A stretch of 64,000 nucleotides of DNA from Flavobacterium macacae. GTDB lineage: Bacteria; Bacteroidota; Bacteroidia; Flavobacteriales; Flavobacteriaceae. The stretch lies in the NCBI RefSeq assembly GCF_003865365.1, contig NZ_RQVR01000001.1, positions 302,310 through 366,309 on the forward strand, in the 5' to 3' direction. Below are positions 1 through 7,018 of the stretch, one piece after another. The notes below the pieces were generated by a model. It was not told the DNA's origin, did not search any database, and saw only the letters and a program-made list of their open reading frames with translations. Within the stretch, counting starts at the first letter, position 1. The number at the start of each line of letters is the position of its first letter. The translations under genes and the position numbers were made by a program.

Positions 1-277
1 AAAATTAGATGCTAAAACGTCTTCTGGAGGAATTTTAAAATTAAATGGTTCTGCTACAAATGTTGTTGCAATTAGCAATTCAGGAGGAATTGTAAAAGCA
101 AAAGATTTAAAAACCAAGCAAACGCAGATTACTGTAAACGCTGGCGGTGAAGCCGAAGTAAACGCATCAGAGTTTGTGGAAGCAAAAACCAGGGCTGGCG
201 GAAATATCCACGTTTATGGAAGTCCGAAACAAGTAAATAAGAAAAATGTAATCGGTGGAAATATCACGATTCATTAA
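1..277 (+). CDS. GIN-domain (DUF2807-like) protein, C-terminal fragment
   Basis: The window opens inside this gene. Reading from base 2 gives 91 residues followed by TAA at 275-277. The fragment is rich in Gly, Asn, Ser and short alternating beta motifs (SSGG, NSGG, NAGGEAEVNAS, GGNIHVYG), as in the right-handed beta-solenoid of putative auto-transporter adhesin/head GIN domains, which are common secreted or envelope proteins in Flavobacterium. The closing pattern, a YGSP motif followed by a Gly-Gly-Asn beta strand, is also typical of that family. The N-terminus, and so any signal peptide, lies outside the window. Family assignment is from pattern recognition only. Confidence 0.7.
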   Translation, partial: KLDAKTSSGGILKLNGSATNVVAISNSGGIVKAKDLKTKQTQITVNAGGEAEVNASEFVEAKTRAGGNIHVYGSPKQVNKKNVIGGNITIH

Positions 278-287
278 CTAGAATTTA

Positions 288-396
288 AAAAAGGATTGTA
301 AATTTTGAATTACCTTTGTATTATTTCTTTGTAAATTGCCTGAAATTGCTAATTTGCAAGGTTTAAAAAAGACTTTAAAAACTTACAATCCTTTTT
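288..396. repeat. 14-bp perfect inverted repeat flanking the lysE promoter region
   Basis: AAAAAGGATTGTAA at 288-301 and TTACAATCCTTTTT at 383-396 are perfect inverted arms separated by 81 bp. The left arm follows the GIN gene stop and the right arm ends directly before the lysE ATG. A TAnnTTTG element (TACCTTTG, 311-318) lies between the arms. Confidence 0.6.
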
Positions 397-397
397 G

Positions 398-1081
398 ATG
401 ATTCAAGACATTTTAACTGGCATTCCACTCGGTATTTTTTTATGCTTTATGATTGGGCCAGTTTTTTTTATACTCTTAGAAACTGCTGCTGTCAAAGGAA
501 TCCGGGCGGCTTTGGTCTTTGATTTAGGCGTTGTCATTGCCGATATTGTTTTCATTTGCATCGCTTATTTCAGCAGTTACAGATTGATCAACAGCATCAA
601 AGATGAACCGGCACTTTTTATTTTTGGAGGATTGATAATGGCAACTTACGGCGTTATTTCTTTCATAAAACTCAAAAAAGCAAGCACTTCAGAAAAAGTC
701 GATCCCGAGGTGGAACTCATCAAAAAAAACTACGGAAGCCTTTTCATCAAAGGATTTCTTCTTAATTTCATTAACGTCGGCGTTCTCGGATTTTGGCTTT
801 TGATCATAATCACCTTCGGACCACAATTAGACCTTCAAACCTCACGGCTTTTAGTCTTTTTTGGATCGGTTATCGGAACGTACATTTTAGTGGATCTTGC
901 CAAAATGTTCTTAGCTAAAAGGCTAAAAAGCAAAATGACTCCAAAAAACATCTTGAAAATAAAGAAAATAACCAGCATACTTTTAGTGCTATTCGGATTG
1001 ATAATTATGTCACAAGGATTTTTTCCAAGCGATCAAAAATTCGTAAAGGGAGTAATCAACAAAATAGAACACCAAAAATAA
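398..1081 (+). CDS. LysE-family amino acid exporter
   Basis: This 227-residue polytopic membrane protein fits the LysE/RhtB translocator family. It starts with a hydrophobic segment containing a GIPLGIFLCFMIGPVFF stretch (family G-x-x-x-G-P signature) and has about six membrane segments, the third and fourth split by a charged loop near residues 95-115. Members export amino acids or related small molecules at the inner membrane; the substrate cannot be read from the sequence. A TTG lies directly before the ATG at 398, but the ATG is preferred. A rho-independent terminator follows immediately, so it looks monocistronic. Confidence 0.8.
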   Translation: MIQDILTGIPLGIFLCFMIGPVFFILLETAAVKGIRAALVFDLGVVIADIVFICIAYFSSYRLINSIKDEPALFIFGGLIMATYGVISFIKLKKASTSEKVDPEVELIKKNYGSLFIKGFLLNFINVGVLGFWLLIIITFGPQLDLQTSRLLVFFGSVIGTYILVDLAKMFLAKRLKSKMTPKNILKIKKITSILLVLFGLIIMSQGFFPSDQKFVKGVINKIEHQK

Positions 1082-1084
1082 ATC

Positions 1085-1118
1085 AAAATCCTGACTGAAA
1101 AGTTGGGATTTTTTTTTG
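1085..1118 (+). terminator. Rho-independent terminator of the LysE gene
   Basis: AAAATCCTGACT pairs with AGTTGGGATTTT (two G-T wobbles) around a GAAA loop and is followed by an eight-T run. It begins four bases after the stop codon. Confidence 0.75.
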
Positions 1119-1245
1119 AGCCAAACTGACGCATCCTTTAAATGTATTTCTTGCTGTTTCGCCTATCTTTTATGCCGAACACTGGCACAAAAGGAGAGTT
1201 GCGAACATCAGGGCTATTTTCATGCTTTTAGGCTTCTTTTAAACT
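1118..1245 (+). repeat. Dispersed intergenic hairpin element, copy 1
   Basis: This stretch shares its flanks with 47240-47380 and, inverted, with 4611-4720: GAGCCAA near the start, a TATCTTTT box, a variable stem, AAAAGGA, then GCGAACATCAGGGCTAT. Here the stem is TGCC/GGCA flanked by CTTTT/AAAAG. It contains no gene. Confidence 0.55.
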
Positions 1246-1396
1246 CTAACAAGCTTTGTCGATAAAAATGTATTAAAAAATAAAATTTTTCTAGATAAAT
1301 TTTTATGATTCACACGAAGCTGTTATTTTAATATCCTAGCTTCCTTCAGCAGAATAACTTTGTGTTTCATTGTTCCTTAAACCATTGGATTACTAT

Positions 1397-1553
1397 TAAA
1401 AATGAGGTGTAAATAGTCACCCAAGTTTCCTTTAAGGTTTCTAAGGCATCGTCTGGATTGTAACCTTAACTGTAATTATTTTTTCTAAAAATGAGGCAAA
1501 AGAAAGATACACATTTCTGTATCTCTTTATGAGTGATCGTGTGGATTCGAACT
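1397..1553 (-). repeat. Two decayed partial copies of the tRNA-Cys 3' end plus terminator
   Basis: Segments 1397-1467 and 1487-1553 each repeat the layout seen downstream at 1577-1650: an AAAAATGAGG box, a hairpin or its remnant, then a tRNA T-arm-like stretch (ATCGT..GGATTCGAAC in the nearer copy, ATCGTCTGGATT in the farther one). The nearer copy keeps the GATACA/TGTATC hairpin. Neither can fold into a full tRNA. They look like eroded tandem duplications of the tRNA-Cys unit. Confidence 0.6.
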
Positions 1554-1587
1554 TTATCTTTTATTCATTTTTACTAAAAAATGAGGC

Positions 1588-1622
1588 ATAAAAAAAAGAG
1601 ACACATTTCTGTATCTCTTTCC
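1588..1622 (-). terminator. Terminator of tRNA-Cys
   Basis: On the minus strand, directly after the tRNA, AAGAGATACA pairs with TGTGTCTCTT (one mismatch) around GAAA and runs into a long T-tract. Confidence 0.75.
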
Positions 1623-1623
1623 G

Positions 1624-1694
1624 AGGCATCGTCCGGATTCGAACCGGAGTAGGAGCTTTTGCAGAGCCCAGCCTAGCCGCTCGGCCACGACGCC
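1624..1694 (-). tRNA. tRNA-Cys (GCA)
   Basis: Read on the minus strand, the sequence folds as a 71-nt tRNA. The acceptor stem is GGCGUCG with CGAUGCC, the D-arm contains GGCCGAGCGGCUAGGC, the anticodon loop is CUGCAAA giving anticodon GCA, and the T-arm is CCGGUUCGAAUCCGG. The discriminator base is U, as in tRNA-Cys. CCA is not encoded. A TAnnTTTG box (TACATTTG, 1720-1713) sits about 20 nt upstream. Confidence 0.93.
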
Positions 1695-1712
1695 AATTAT
1701 TGTATTGGACGG

Positions 1713-1720
1713 CAAATGTA
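1713..1720 (-). promoter_or_regulatory. -7 element of the tRNA-Cys promoter
   Basis: TACATTTG on the minus strand matches the Bacteroidetes TAnnTTTG consensus and ends 18 nt before the tRNA 5' end. No clear -33 TTG is seen. Confidence 0.5.
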
Positions 1721-1777
1721 GAAAAATTATTTTAAAAACCGAATTTAAAGTCAGAATTTATGTGTAAAATAACAAAT

Positions 1778-2137
1778 CTAAGTTCTATATTCCTCAATAA
1801 CAATGGTTACGGATTCCACATCGCCACCAATCGGAGGATTTAATTTTGAAACCGCAACGCTAATTGTAGAAACGGAAGCAATTTCTTTAAAAACGCGCTG
1901 TACAATTCGATGCGCCACGTGTTCTAATAATTTGGAACGAATGGCCATTTCTTCTTCTACAATTTTATTCAAATGGACATAATCGACGGTGTCTTCAAGT
2001 TCATCGGTTTCCATTGATTTGCGCATATCCGTTTTGATTTCTAGATCTACAGAATAGTCAGAACCAATTTTTCCTTCTTCGACCAAACATCCATGATACG
2101 AAAAAGTGCGGATGTTTTTTAATTTTATAATTCCCAT
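1778..2137 (-). CDS. folB: Dihydroneopterin aldolase
   Basis: This 119-residue protein is full length for FolB, which converts 7,8-dihydroneopterin to 6-hydroxymethyl-dihydropterin and glycolaldehyde in cytosolic folate synthesis. Visible family marks are the N-terminal FSYHGCLVEEGKIG segment (Tyr-His-Gly and the acidic pair), the central DTVDYVHL segment near residues 48-55, the LLEHVAHRI helix with the pterin-binding Glu, and the C-terminal KLNPPIGG with the catalytic-type Lys. It is divergent from glnS and shares a 107-bp intergenic region with it. Confidence 0.93.
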   Translation of the reverse strand: MGIIKLKNIRTFSYHGCLVEEGKIGSDYSVDLEIKTDMRKSMETDELEDTVDYVHLNKIVEEEMAIRSKLLEHVAHRIVQRVFKEIASVSTISVAVSKLNPPIGGDVESVTIVIEEYRT

Positions 2138-2218
2138 TTTCTTTTAAAGTTTAAAGTTCAGCACTTAAAGTTTATTGATAGTTCACAACTTAAAACCATA
2201 AACCTTGAACCTTTTTTT

Positions 2219-2226
2219 TATATTTG
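2219..2226 (+). promoter_or_regulatory. -7 element of the glnS promoter
   Basis: TATATTTG matches TAnnTTTG and ends 18 nt before the ATG at 2245. It overlaps an in-frame TTG at 2224, which argues against that TTG as the start codon. Confidence 0.5.
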
Positions 2227-2244
2227 CTAAAATTAATAAAAACT

Positions 2245-4338
2245 ATGGCATCAGAAGAAAAATCATTAAATTTTATTGAGCAAATCATTGAAGAAGATAT
2301 CAAAAATGGCATGTCTCAACAGAAATTACGTTTTCGTTTTCCGCCTGAACCAAACGGTTATTTGCACATCGGACATGCCAGTTCTATTGCTCTTAATTTT
2401 GGTTTGGGAATTGATTATCAAGCCCCTGTGAACCTTCGTTTTGACGATACAAATCCTGAAAAAGAAGAGCAGGAATTTGTGGACGCTATTAAACGCGATG
2501 TAGAATGGCTTGGATATCAGTGGGAAAGCGAATGTTATGCTTCTGATTATTTCCAGCAATTATATGATTGGGCGGTTGAATTTATCAAAAAAGATAAAGC
2601 TTATGTAGACAGCCAGACTTCGGAAGCAATGGCCGAACAAAAAGGAACGCCGACAATGCCAGGAACTGATTCTCCTTTCAGAAACCGTTCTGTTGAAGAA
2701 AACTTGGATTTATTCGAAAGAATGAAAAACGGAGAATTCCCAGAAGGAACTCATATTCTGCGTGCCAAAATTGATATGAAATCAACCAATATGTTGATGC
2801 GCGACCCAATTATGTACCGCATTTTACATAAAGACCACCACAGAACCGGAAGCGATTGGAAAATCTATCCGATGTATGACTGGGCTCACGGTGAAAGCGA
2901 TTATTTGGAAGGCATTTCACATTCATTCTGTACGCTTGAATTTTTGCCTCACAGAGAATTATACGATTGGTTTTTAGACCAAATTTATGATGATAATAAA
3001 GTGCGCCCGAAACAAAGAGAATTTGCAAGACGCAACCTTTCGCATACGGTTGTAAGCAAGAGAAAATTACAGCAATTGGTTAAAGAAAAGCACGTTAACG
3101 GTTGGGATGATCCCAGAATGTCAACTATTTCTGGATTGAGAAGACGCGGTTATACGGCTAATTCTTTGCGAAATTTTGCAAATACCATTGGGATTGCCAA
3201 ACGTGATAACTTGATTGATGTTTCGGTTTTAGAATTTTGCATTCGCGAAGATTTGAACAAAACGGCGCCAAGAGTGATGGCTGTTTTGGATCCGGTTAAG
3301 GTTGTCATTACTAATTTTCCGGAAGAAAAAGAAGAGTGGCTTGATGCTGAAAACAACCAGGAAGATGACAATGCAGGTTTCAGAAAAGTGCCACTTTCAA
3401 GAGAAATTTATATTGAAAGAGAAGACTTTTTAGAAGAAGCTCCGGCTAAGTTTTTCAGATTGACTTTAGGTAAAGAAGTGCGTTTAAAAAATGCGTACAT
3501 CATTAAAGGAGAAAGTGTTGTAAAAGATGCAGACGGAACTATTACTGAAATTCACGTAACGTATGATACCGATTCTTTAAGCGGAAGCGGGACGGAAGCA
3601 AGCCAAAGAAAAGTGTCTGGAACGTTGCACTGGGTTTCGATTGCACACGCGATTGAAGCTGAAATTCGTTTGTATGACAGACTTTTTACTGATGAATCGC
3701 CTGACACACACAAAGGAAAAGATTTCTTAGAATTTGTGAATCCGAATTCTTTGCAAGTGATCAAAGGGTATTTGGAACCAAGCTTAAAAGAAGTTCAAAA
3801 CGAGGATAAATTCCAGTTTCAACGATTGGGTTATTTTACTGTAGACAAGGATTCTACGGCAGAAAAATTGGTTTTCAACAGAACGGTGGCTTTGAAAGAT
3901 GCTTGGGAAGAAAAAGGCAAGAAAGAAGAAAACGTTATCAATAATTCGTTGAAAGAAATCAACAAATATTTTAAAGTTGGAACGGATGAAGAACGAAATG
4001 CGGTTGAAAAATCAATAGGCGAGGGGCTTGAAAACGTTTCTAATTTTAGCTTGTTGCAAAATACGTTGAAGAAAAATATCAATAATAATAAGAGTTCATT
4101 GTTGTTTTCAAATTTTCTTTTGAAATTTTCAGTCTTGAAAACGGCAGATATTGAAGTGGAAACGTTGCATAAATTATATTCAATGTCGTTGAAAAGCGAA
4201 TCGCCGTTTGTGCGTTTTGAAGTGATTCAGAATTTAAAAAAGGATGAAGTTAATTTTGATGCATTTTCAACACAATTGGCAGATTTGAGAAATTCTGAGA
4301 AAAGTGAATCGGTTTTGGAAGTTTTGAATACTTTATAA
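2245..4338 (+). CDS. glnS: Glutaminyl-tRNA synthetase with C-terminal extension
   Basis: This class I synthetase charges tRNA-Gln with glutamine. The ATP-binding HIGH motif appears as PPEPNGYLHIGHASS near residues 33-47 and the KMSKS equivalent as VVSKRKL near 270. The catalytic core and two beta-barrel anticodon domains follow the E. coli enzyme up to the GYFTVDKDSTAEK and FNRTVALKDAW segments. E. coli GlnRS ends about there, near 554 residues, whereas this protein runs to 697. The extra ~135 residues are helical and charged, with a HEAT-like SPFVRFEVIQNL stretch, and their role is unknown. The ATG at 2245 is chosen over an upstream TTG at 2224. Confidence 0.95.
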   Translation: MASEEKSLNFIEQIIEEDIKNGMSQQKLRFRFPPEPNGYLHIGHASSIALNFGLGIDYQAPVNLRFDDTNPEKEEQEFVDAIKRDVEWLGYQWESECYASDYFQQLYDWAVEFIKKDKAYVDSQTSEAMAEQKGTPTMPGTDSPFRNRSVEENLDLFERMKNGEFPEGTHILRAKIDMKSTNMLMRDPIMYRILHKDHHRTGSDWKIYPMYDWAHGESDYLEGISHSFCTLEFLPHRELYDWFLDQIYDDNKVRPKQREFARRNLSHTVVSKRKLQQLVKEKHVNGWDDPRMSTISGLRRRGYTANSLRNFANTIGIAKRDNLIDVSVLEFCIREDLNKTAPRVMAVLDPVKVVITNFPEEKEEWLDAENNQEDDNAGFRKVPLSREIYIEREDFLEEAPAKFFRLTLGKEVRLKNAYIIKGESVVKDADGTITEIHVTYDTDSLSGSGTEASQRKVSGTLHWVSIAHAIEAEIRLYDRLFTDESPDTHKGKDFLEFVNPNSLQVIKGYLEPSLKEVQNEDKFQFQRLGYFTVDKDSTAEKLVFNRTVALKDAWEEKGKKEENVINNSLKEINKYFKVGTDEERNAVEKSIGEGLENVSNFSLLQNTLKKNINNNKSSLLFSNFLLKFSVLKTADIEVETLHKLYSMSLKSESPFVRFEVIQNLKKDEVNFDAFSTQLADLRNSEKSESVLEVLNTL

Positions 4339-4406
4339 ATTTTAAAAGTTTTTTCGGAAATTTCGCAAAGCTGGATTCTAAAATTAGAGTATAGATTTTA
4401 TATATG

Positions 4407-4434
4407 AAAAGCTCCTTTTATCGGGAGCTTTTTC
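4407..4434 (+). terminator. Terminator after glnS
   Basis: AAAGCTCC and GGGAGCTTTTT form an 8-bp stem with a short loop and a T-run, about 70 nt after the glnS stop. Confidence 0.75.
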
Positions 4435-4833
4435 TATTATTGTAAAATTCTATTGAAGTAGGAAATTATATAGTTTTTTGTAATTTAAATTGGCTTTCAT
4501 AAATTGATTTTAAGCCAGTTTTTAAATTTTTGAAGGTCAATTTATGCTGATTGTAAATAAGTTTTCTTAAATCGGTTTATTTGCGTTTTTGGGTTGACAC
4601 TGTGGGTAATTGTTTAAAAGAAGCCGAAAGCTTGAGTTCTAACCCTGATGCTTGAAATTATCCTTTTTTCATTTTCGAAAAAAGATAATTCACGCAGCAG
4701 GGAAAGTATTTAAGAAAGTGAAAAAATGTTTGGTTCCTAATAAATTCCTAAAAAATACTTTAACTGCTCATTAACATCAAACTGTTAAAATTAAATGTAA
4801 CTTTAAATTATTAACCAAAAAAAACAAATAGTT
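4435..4833. other. Intergenic stretch without a gene
   Basis: No coding frame is convincing here. The middle part (4611-4720) is a copy of the dispersed hairpin element. The rest is AT-rich and presumably holds the promoter of the YtxH operon; a TAACTTTA box at 4798-4805 is only a near match. Confidence 0.6.
4611..4720 (-). repeat. Dispersed intergenic hairpin element, copy 2 (inverted)
   Basis: On the minus strand this matches copies 1 and 4. The plus strand reads TTTAAAAGAAGCC, then AACCCTGATGCTTG, a stem CTTTTTTC/GAAAAAAG, then AAGATAATTCACGCAGCAGGG. The stem sequence differs from the other copies while pairing is kept. Confidence 0.55.
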
Positions 4834-5163
4834 ATGTCTAAAGGAAATGCAATTATCGGAGTTTTAGCAGGAGCTGCAATTGGAGCTGCAGTAGGAATTT
4901 TATTCGCGCCAGAAAAAGGGGAGAAAACAAGAAAGAAAATCAAAGACGGTTTTGACAGCCAAAAAGATGAATTACAGCATAAGTTTGATAAATTGTCTGA
5001 ACAGGTAAAAGGTAAATTTGCAAAAGCCAAAGTGGATTTAGAAACTGGGTTTGATGATTTAGTGGCAAACGCACAAGATACCAAAGAAGATGTGATTGCG
5101 GCATTAGAAAAAAAATTGACAGATTTGAAAGCTCAGGCTCAAGCTGCAACTGACAAAAAATAA
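4834..5163 (+). CDS. YtxH-domain small membrane protein
   Basis: A 109-residue protein. Residues 5-27 form a Gly/Ala-rich membrane segment (GVLAGAAIGAAVGILFAPEKG), followed by a basic EKTRKK patch and a long charged helix likely to be coiled coil. This is the standard YtxH layout, found in Bacteroidetes and Firmicutes and linked to general stress in Bacillus. It heads a three-gene run with 11-bp gaps to the next two genes, both also membrane or small helical proteins. A role in envelope stress is inference from the family, not from any catalytic motif. Confidence 0.8.
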   Translation: MSKGNAIIGVLAGAAIGAAVGILFAPEKGEKTRKKIKDGFDSQKDELQHKFDKLSEQVKGKFAKAKVDLETGFDDLVANAQDTKEDVIAALEKKLTDLKAQAQAATDKK

Positions 5164-5174
5164 ATCCAAGCTTT

Positions 5175-5528
5175 ATGGCATTTGAAAAAATAAAAGAAAA
5201 TACCGACGAATTGCAAGACAGGGCAAAGGAATATATTGATGCAAATATTGCATATTATAAACTTTATGGCTTTAAGATTGCAATGAAATCAACCACATTG
5301 ATGCTCAAATTATTTTTATTGGGCATTATGCTGGTGATTGTAACCCTATTTTTTTCGATTGCGTTGGCGTTGGCGATTGGATACGGTCTTGACAACTTTG
5401 CATATGGATTTTTGATTGTTGGAGGCATTTATTTTGTGCTGGCAATCTTGGTGTATTATGTTCAAGATAAGATCGTTGAAGGTCCAATTTTAAGAACTTT
5501 TTCTAAGATGCTTTTTAAGAAATATTAA
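5175..5528 (+). CDS. Holin-superfamily-like two-TM membrane protein
   Basis: This 117-residue protein has a polar N-terminal helix (residues 1-35), two membrane helices (about 44-70 and 73-97) with a short glycine turn, and a basic C-terminus. The pattern matches the small phage-holin-like/competence family that commonly follows YtxH genes in flavobacteria. No phage genes are nearby, so it is unlikely to be an active lysis holin. It lies 11 bp after the YtxH gene and 11 bp before the next one, so the three are almost certainly cotranscribed. Confidence 0.65.
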   Translation: MAFEKIKENTDELQDRAKEYIDANIAYYKLYGFKIAMKSTTLMLKLFLLGIMLVIVTLFFSIALALAIGYGLDNFAYGFLIVGGIYFVLAILVYYVQDKIVEGPILRTFSKMLFKKY

Positions 5529-5539
5529 AAAATAAGTTT

Positions 5540-5785
5540 ATGGAAATTACAAAAACATATGCTTCTTATGAAGAAATCAATAAAGAACTAGAAATTCTTA
5601 AAGTTGAAAAAGATTTGGCTTTTGAAAAAATGCAATTGAGTTTCATGGAAACCAAAGACAGTTTCACAGCCAAAAATATTGTTGGGACAGTTCCAGGAAT
5701 GGCTCTGAATGTTATTGGAGCTCTATCTGGTCCGTTGAAAAATGTGGGAATTGCTTATCTGACGAAAAAGATTTTTCGGATGTAA
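5540..5785 (+). CDS. Small conserved protein of the YtxH operon
   Basis: I do not recognise a named function for this 81-residue protein. It begins with a charged helix (KTYASYEEINKELEILKVEKDLAFEKM) and ends with a more hydrophobic, glycine-containing half (NVIGALSGPLKNVGIAYLTKK). Small proteins starting with a YxSYEEI-type helix often accompany YtxH and holin-like genes in Bacteroidetes, so it is probably the third subunit or a cytosolic partner of this membrane operon. A strong terminator follows 16 bp after the stop. Confidence 0.6.
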   Translation: MEITKTYASYEEINKELEILKVEKDLAFEKMQLSFMETKDSFTAKNIVGTVPGMALNVIGALSGPLKNVGIAYLTKKIFRM

Positions 5786-5801
5786 ATAAGTAATATAAAA
5801 C

Positions 5802-5832
5802 AAAAAAGAGGCTTTTCAGGGCCTCTTTTTTT
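5802..5832. terminator. Bidirectional terminator between the YtxH operon and the SPFH gene
   Basis: AAAAAAGAGGC and GCCTCTTTTTTT flank a short loop. T-runs on both strands serve the convergent genes on each side. Confidence 0.8.
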
Positions 5833-6856
5833 ATTTAGTTGAATCATAATCTTCTGGATCAAAATCATCTCTTGATTTAGATTCTTCTGATTGGTTAAAA
5901 TCAGTCATGCTTCGTTTTACTTCTTCATTTGAATCTTTTTTCTTTTGGTGGCGTTTCATTGATTCTCCCACTTGATTAGAAGCGGTAAACGACGCAACCA
6001 TATTGTTTAGCATGTCGCTGCCGGCTTGTGGCGAATTTGGCAACAGGATAAGGTTAGAATTCGCGTCAGCACCAATCGCCTGCAATGTATCGTAATGTTG
6101 TGTCACGACGATTAGGGCAGAAGCTTCTTGAGAATTAATTCCCACTTGGTTTAAGATGTCAACGCTTTCTACCAACCCTCTTGCAATTTCACGTCTTTGA
6201 TCGGCGATACCTTGACCTTGCAATCTTTTACTTTCTGCTTCGGCTTTGGCTTTGGCAACGATTCTGATTCGTCCCGCTTCAGCTTCATATTCTGCTGCAG
6301 ATTTTTCTCTGTCGGCAGCGTTGATTCGGTTCATCGCATTTTTTACTTGAATATCTGGATCGATGTCTGTAATCAGCGTATTGATGATATCGTATCCATA
6401 AGTGGTCATGGCTTCGTTCAATTCACGTTTAACCGCAATGGCAATATCGTCTTTTCTTTCAAAAACGTCGTCTAATTTCAACTTCGGAACTTCTGCTCTT
6501 ACAACGTCAAAAACATAAGAAGTGATTTGGTCGTGCGGATATTCTAATTTGTAAAAAGCTTCGTAAACTTTATCTTGAATTACTTTAAACTGAACAGAAA
6601 CCTTCATTTTCACAAACACGTTTTCTTTGGTTTTTGTTTCAATGATGACATCGAGCTGTTGAATTTTCAAATTGATTTTTCCTGCGATTTTATCCACAAC
6701 CGGAATTTTCAATTGCAAACCAGAATGACGGATGCTTTGAAACTTCCCGAAACGTTCCACGATGGCAGATGTTTGTTGTTTTACCGTAAAGAAGGAGGAT
6801 AAGAAGATAAATAAGACAAAGAATAAAAAGAGATACATAGGAATGTTTAAGTCCAT
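5831..6856 (-). CDS. SPFH/Band 7 (stomatin-like) membrane protein
   Basis: This 341-residue protein has one N-terminal membrane helix (MYLFLFFVLFIFLSSFF) followed by a Band 7 domain (about residues 30-190; IVERFGKF, GLQLKIPVVDKI and DVIIETKTKENVFV are typical). A long Ala/Glu/Arg helix follows (AADREKSAAEYEAEAGRIR to RLQGQGIADQRREIARG), then a charged, disordered tail. SPFH proteins oligomerise into membrane scaffolds that organise microdomains or proteases such as FtsH. The chosen Met follows 17 in-frame codons with no family similarity. It has no obvious partner gene; the convergent YtxH operon is separate. Confidence 0.88.
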   Translation of the reverse strand: MDLNIPMYLFLFFVLFIFLSSFFTVKQQTSAIVERFGKFQSIRHSGLQLKIPVVDKIAGKINLKIQQLDVIIETKTKENVFVKMKVSVQFKVIQDKVYEAFYKLEYPHDQITSYVFDVVRAEVPKLKLDDVFERKDDIAIAVKRELNEAMTTYGYDIINTLITDIDPDIQVKNAMNRINAADREKSAAEYEAEAGRIRIVAKAKAEAESKRLQGQGIADQRREIARGLVESVDILNQVGINSQEASALIVVTQHYDTLQAIGADANSNLILLPNSPQAGSDMLNNMVASFTASNQVGESMKRHQKKKDSNEEVKRSMTDFNQSEESKSRDDFDPEDYDSTK

Positions 6857-7018
6857 AACAGAGTGTTTAAAAGTTAATTCGGTTAAGATATAAAAAAAGC
6901 CTCTCAAAAGAAAGGCTTGGTAATATATTTCTAAAATCTTGTCATTCTGACGAAAGAGGAATCTTCGTATGTTTTTCTTTCCTAAGAATACTTTTTTCGT
7001 AAAATGACAAAAATGTTT

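Noticed and set aside
1430..1560. Possible extra tRNA genes upstream of the intact tRNA-Cys
   Set aside because: Only T-arm-like pieces remain; there is no anticodon arm or acceptor pairing, so they are decayed copies.
5175..5528. Holin-like gene as part of a prophage
   Set aside because: There are no phage structural, replication or integrase genes nearby, and the YtxH neighbour points to a chromosomal membrane operon.
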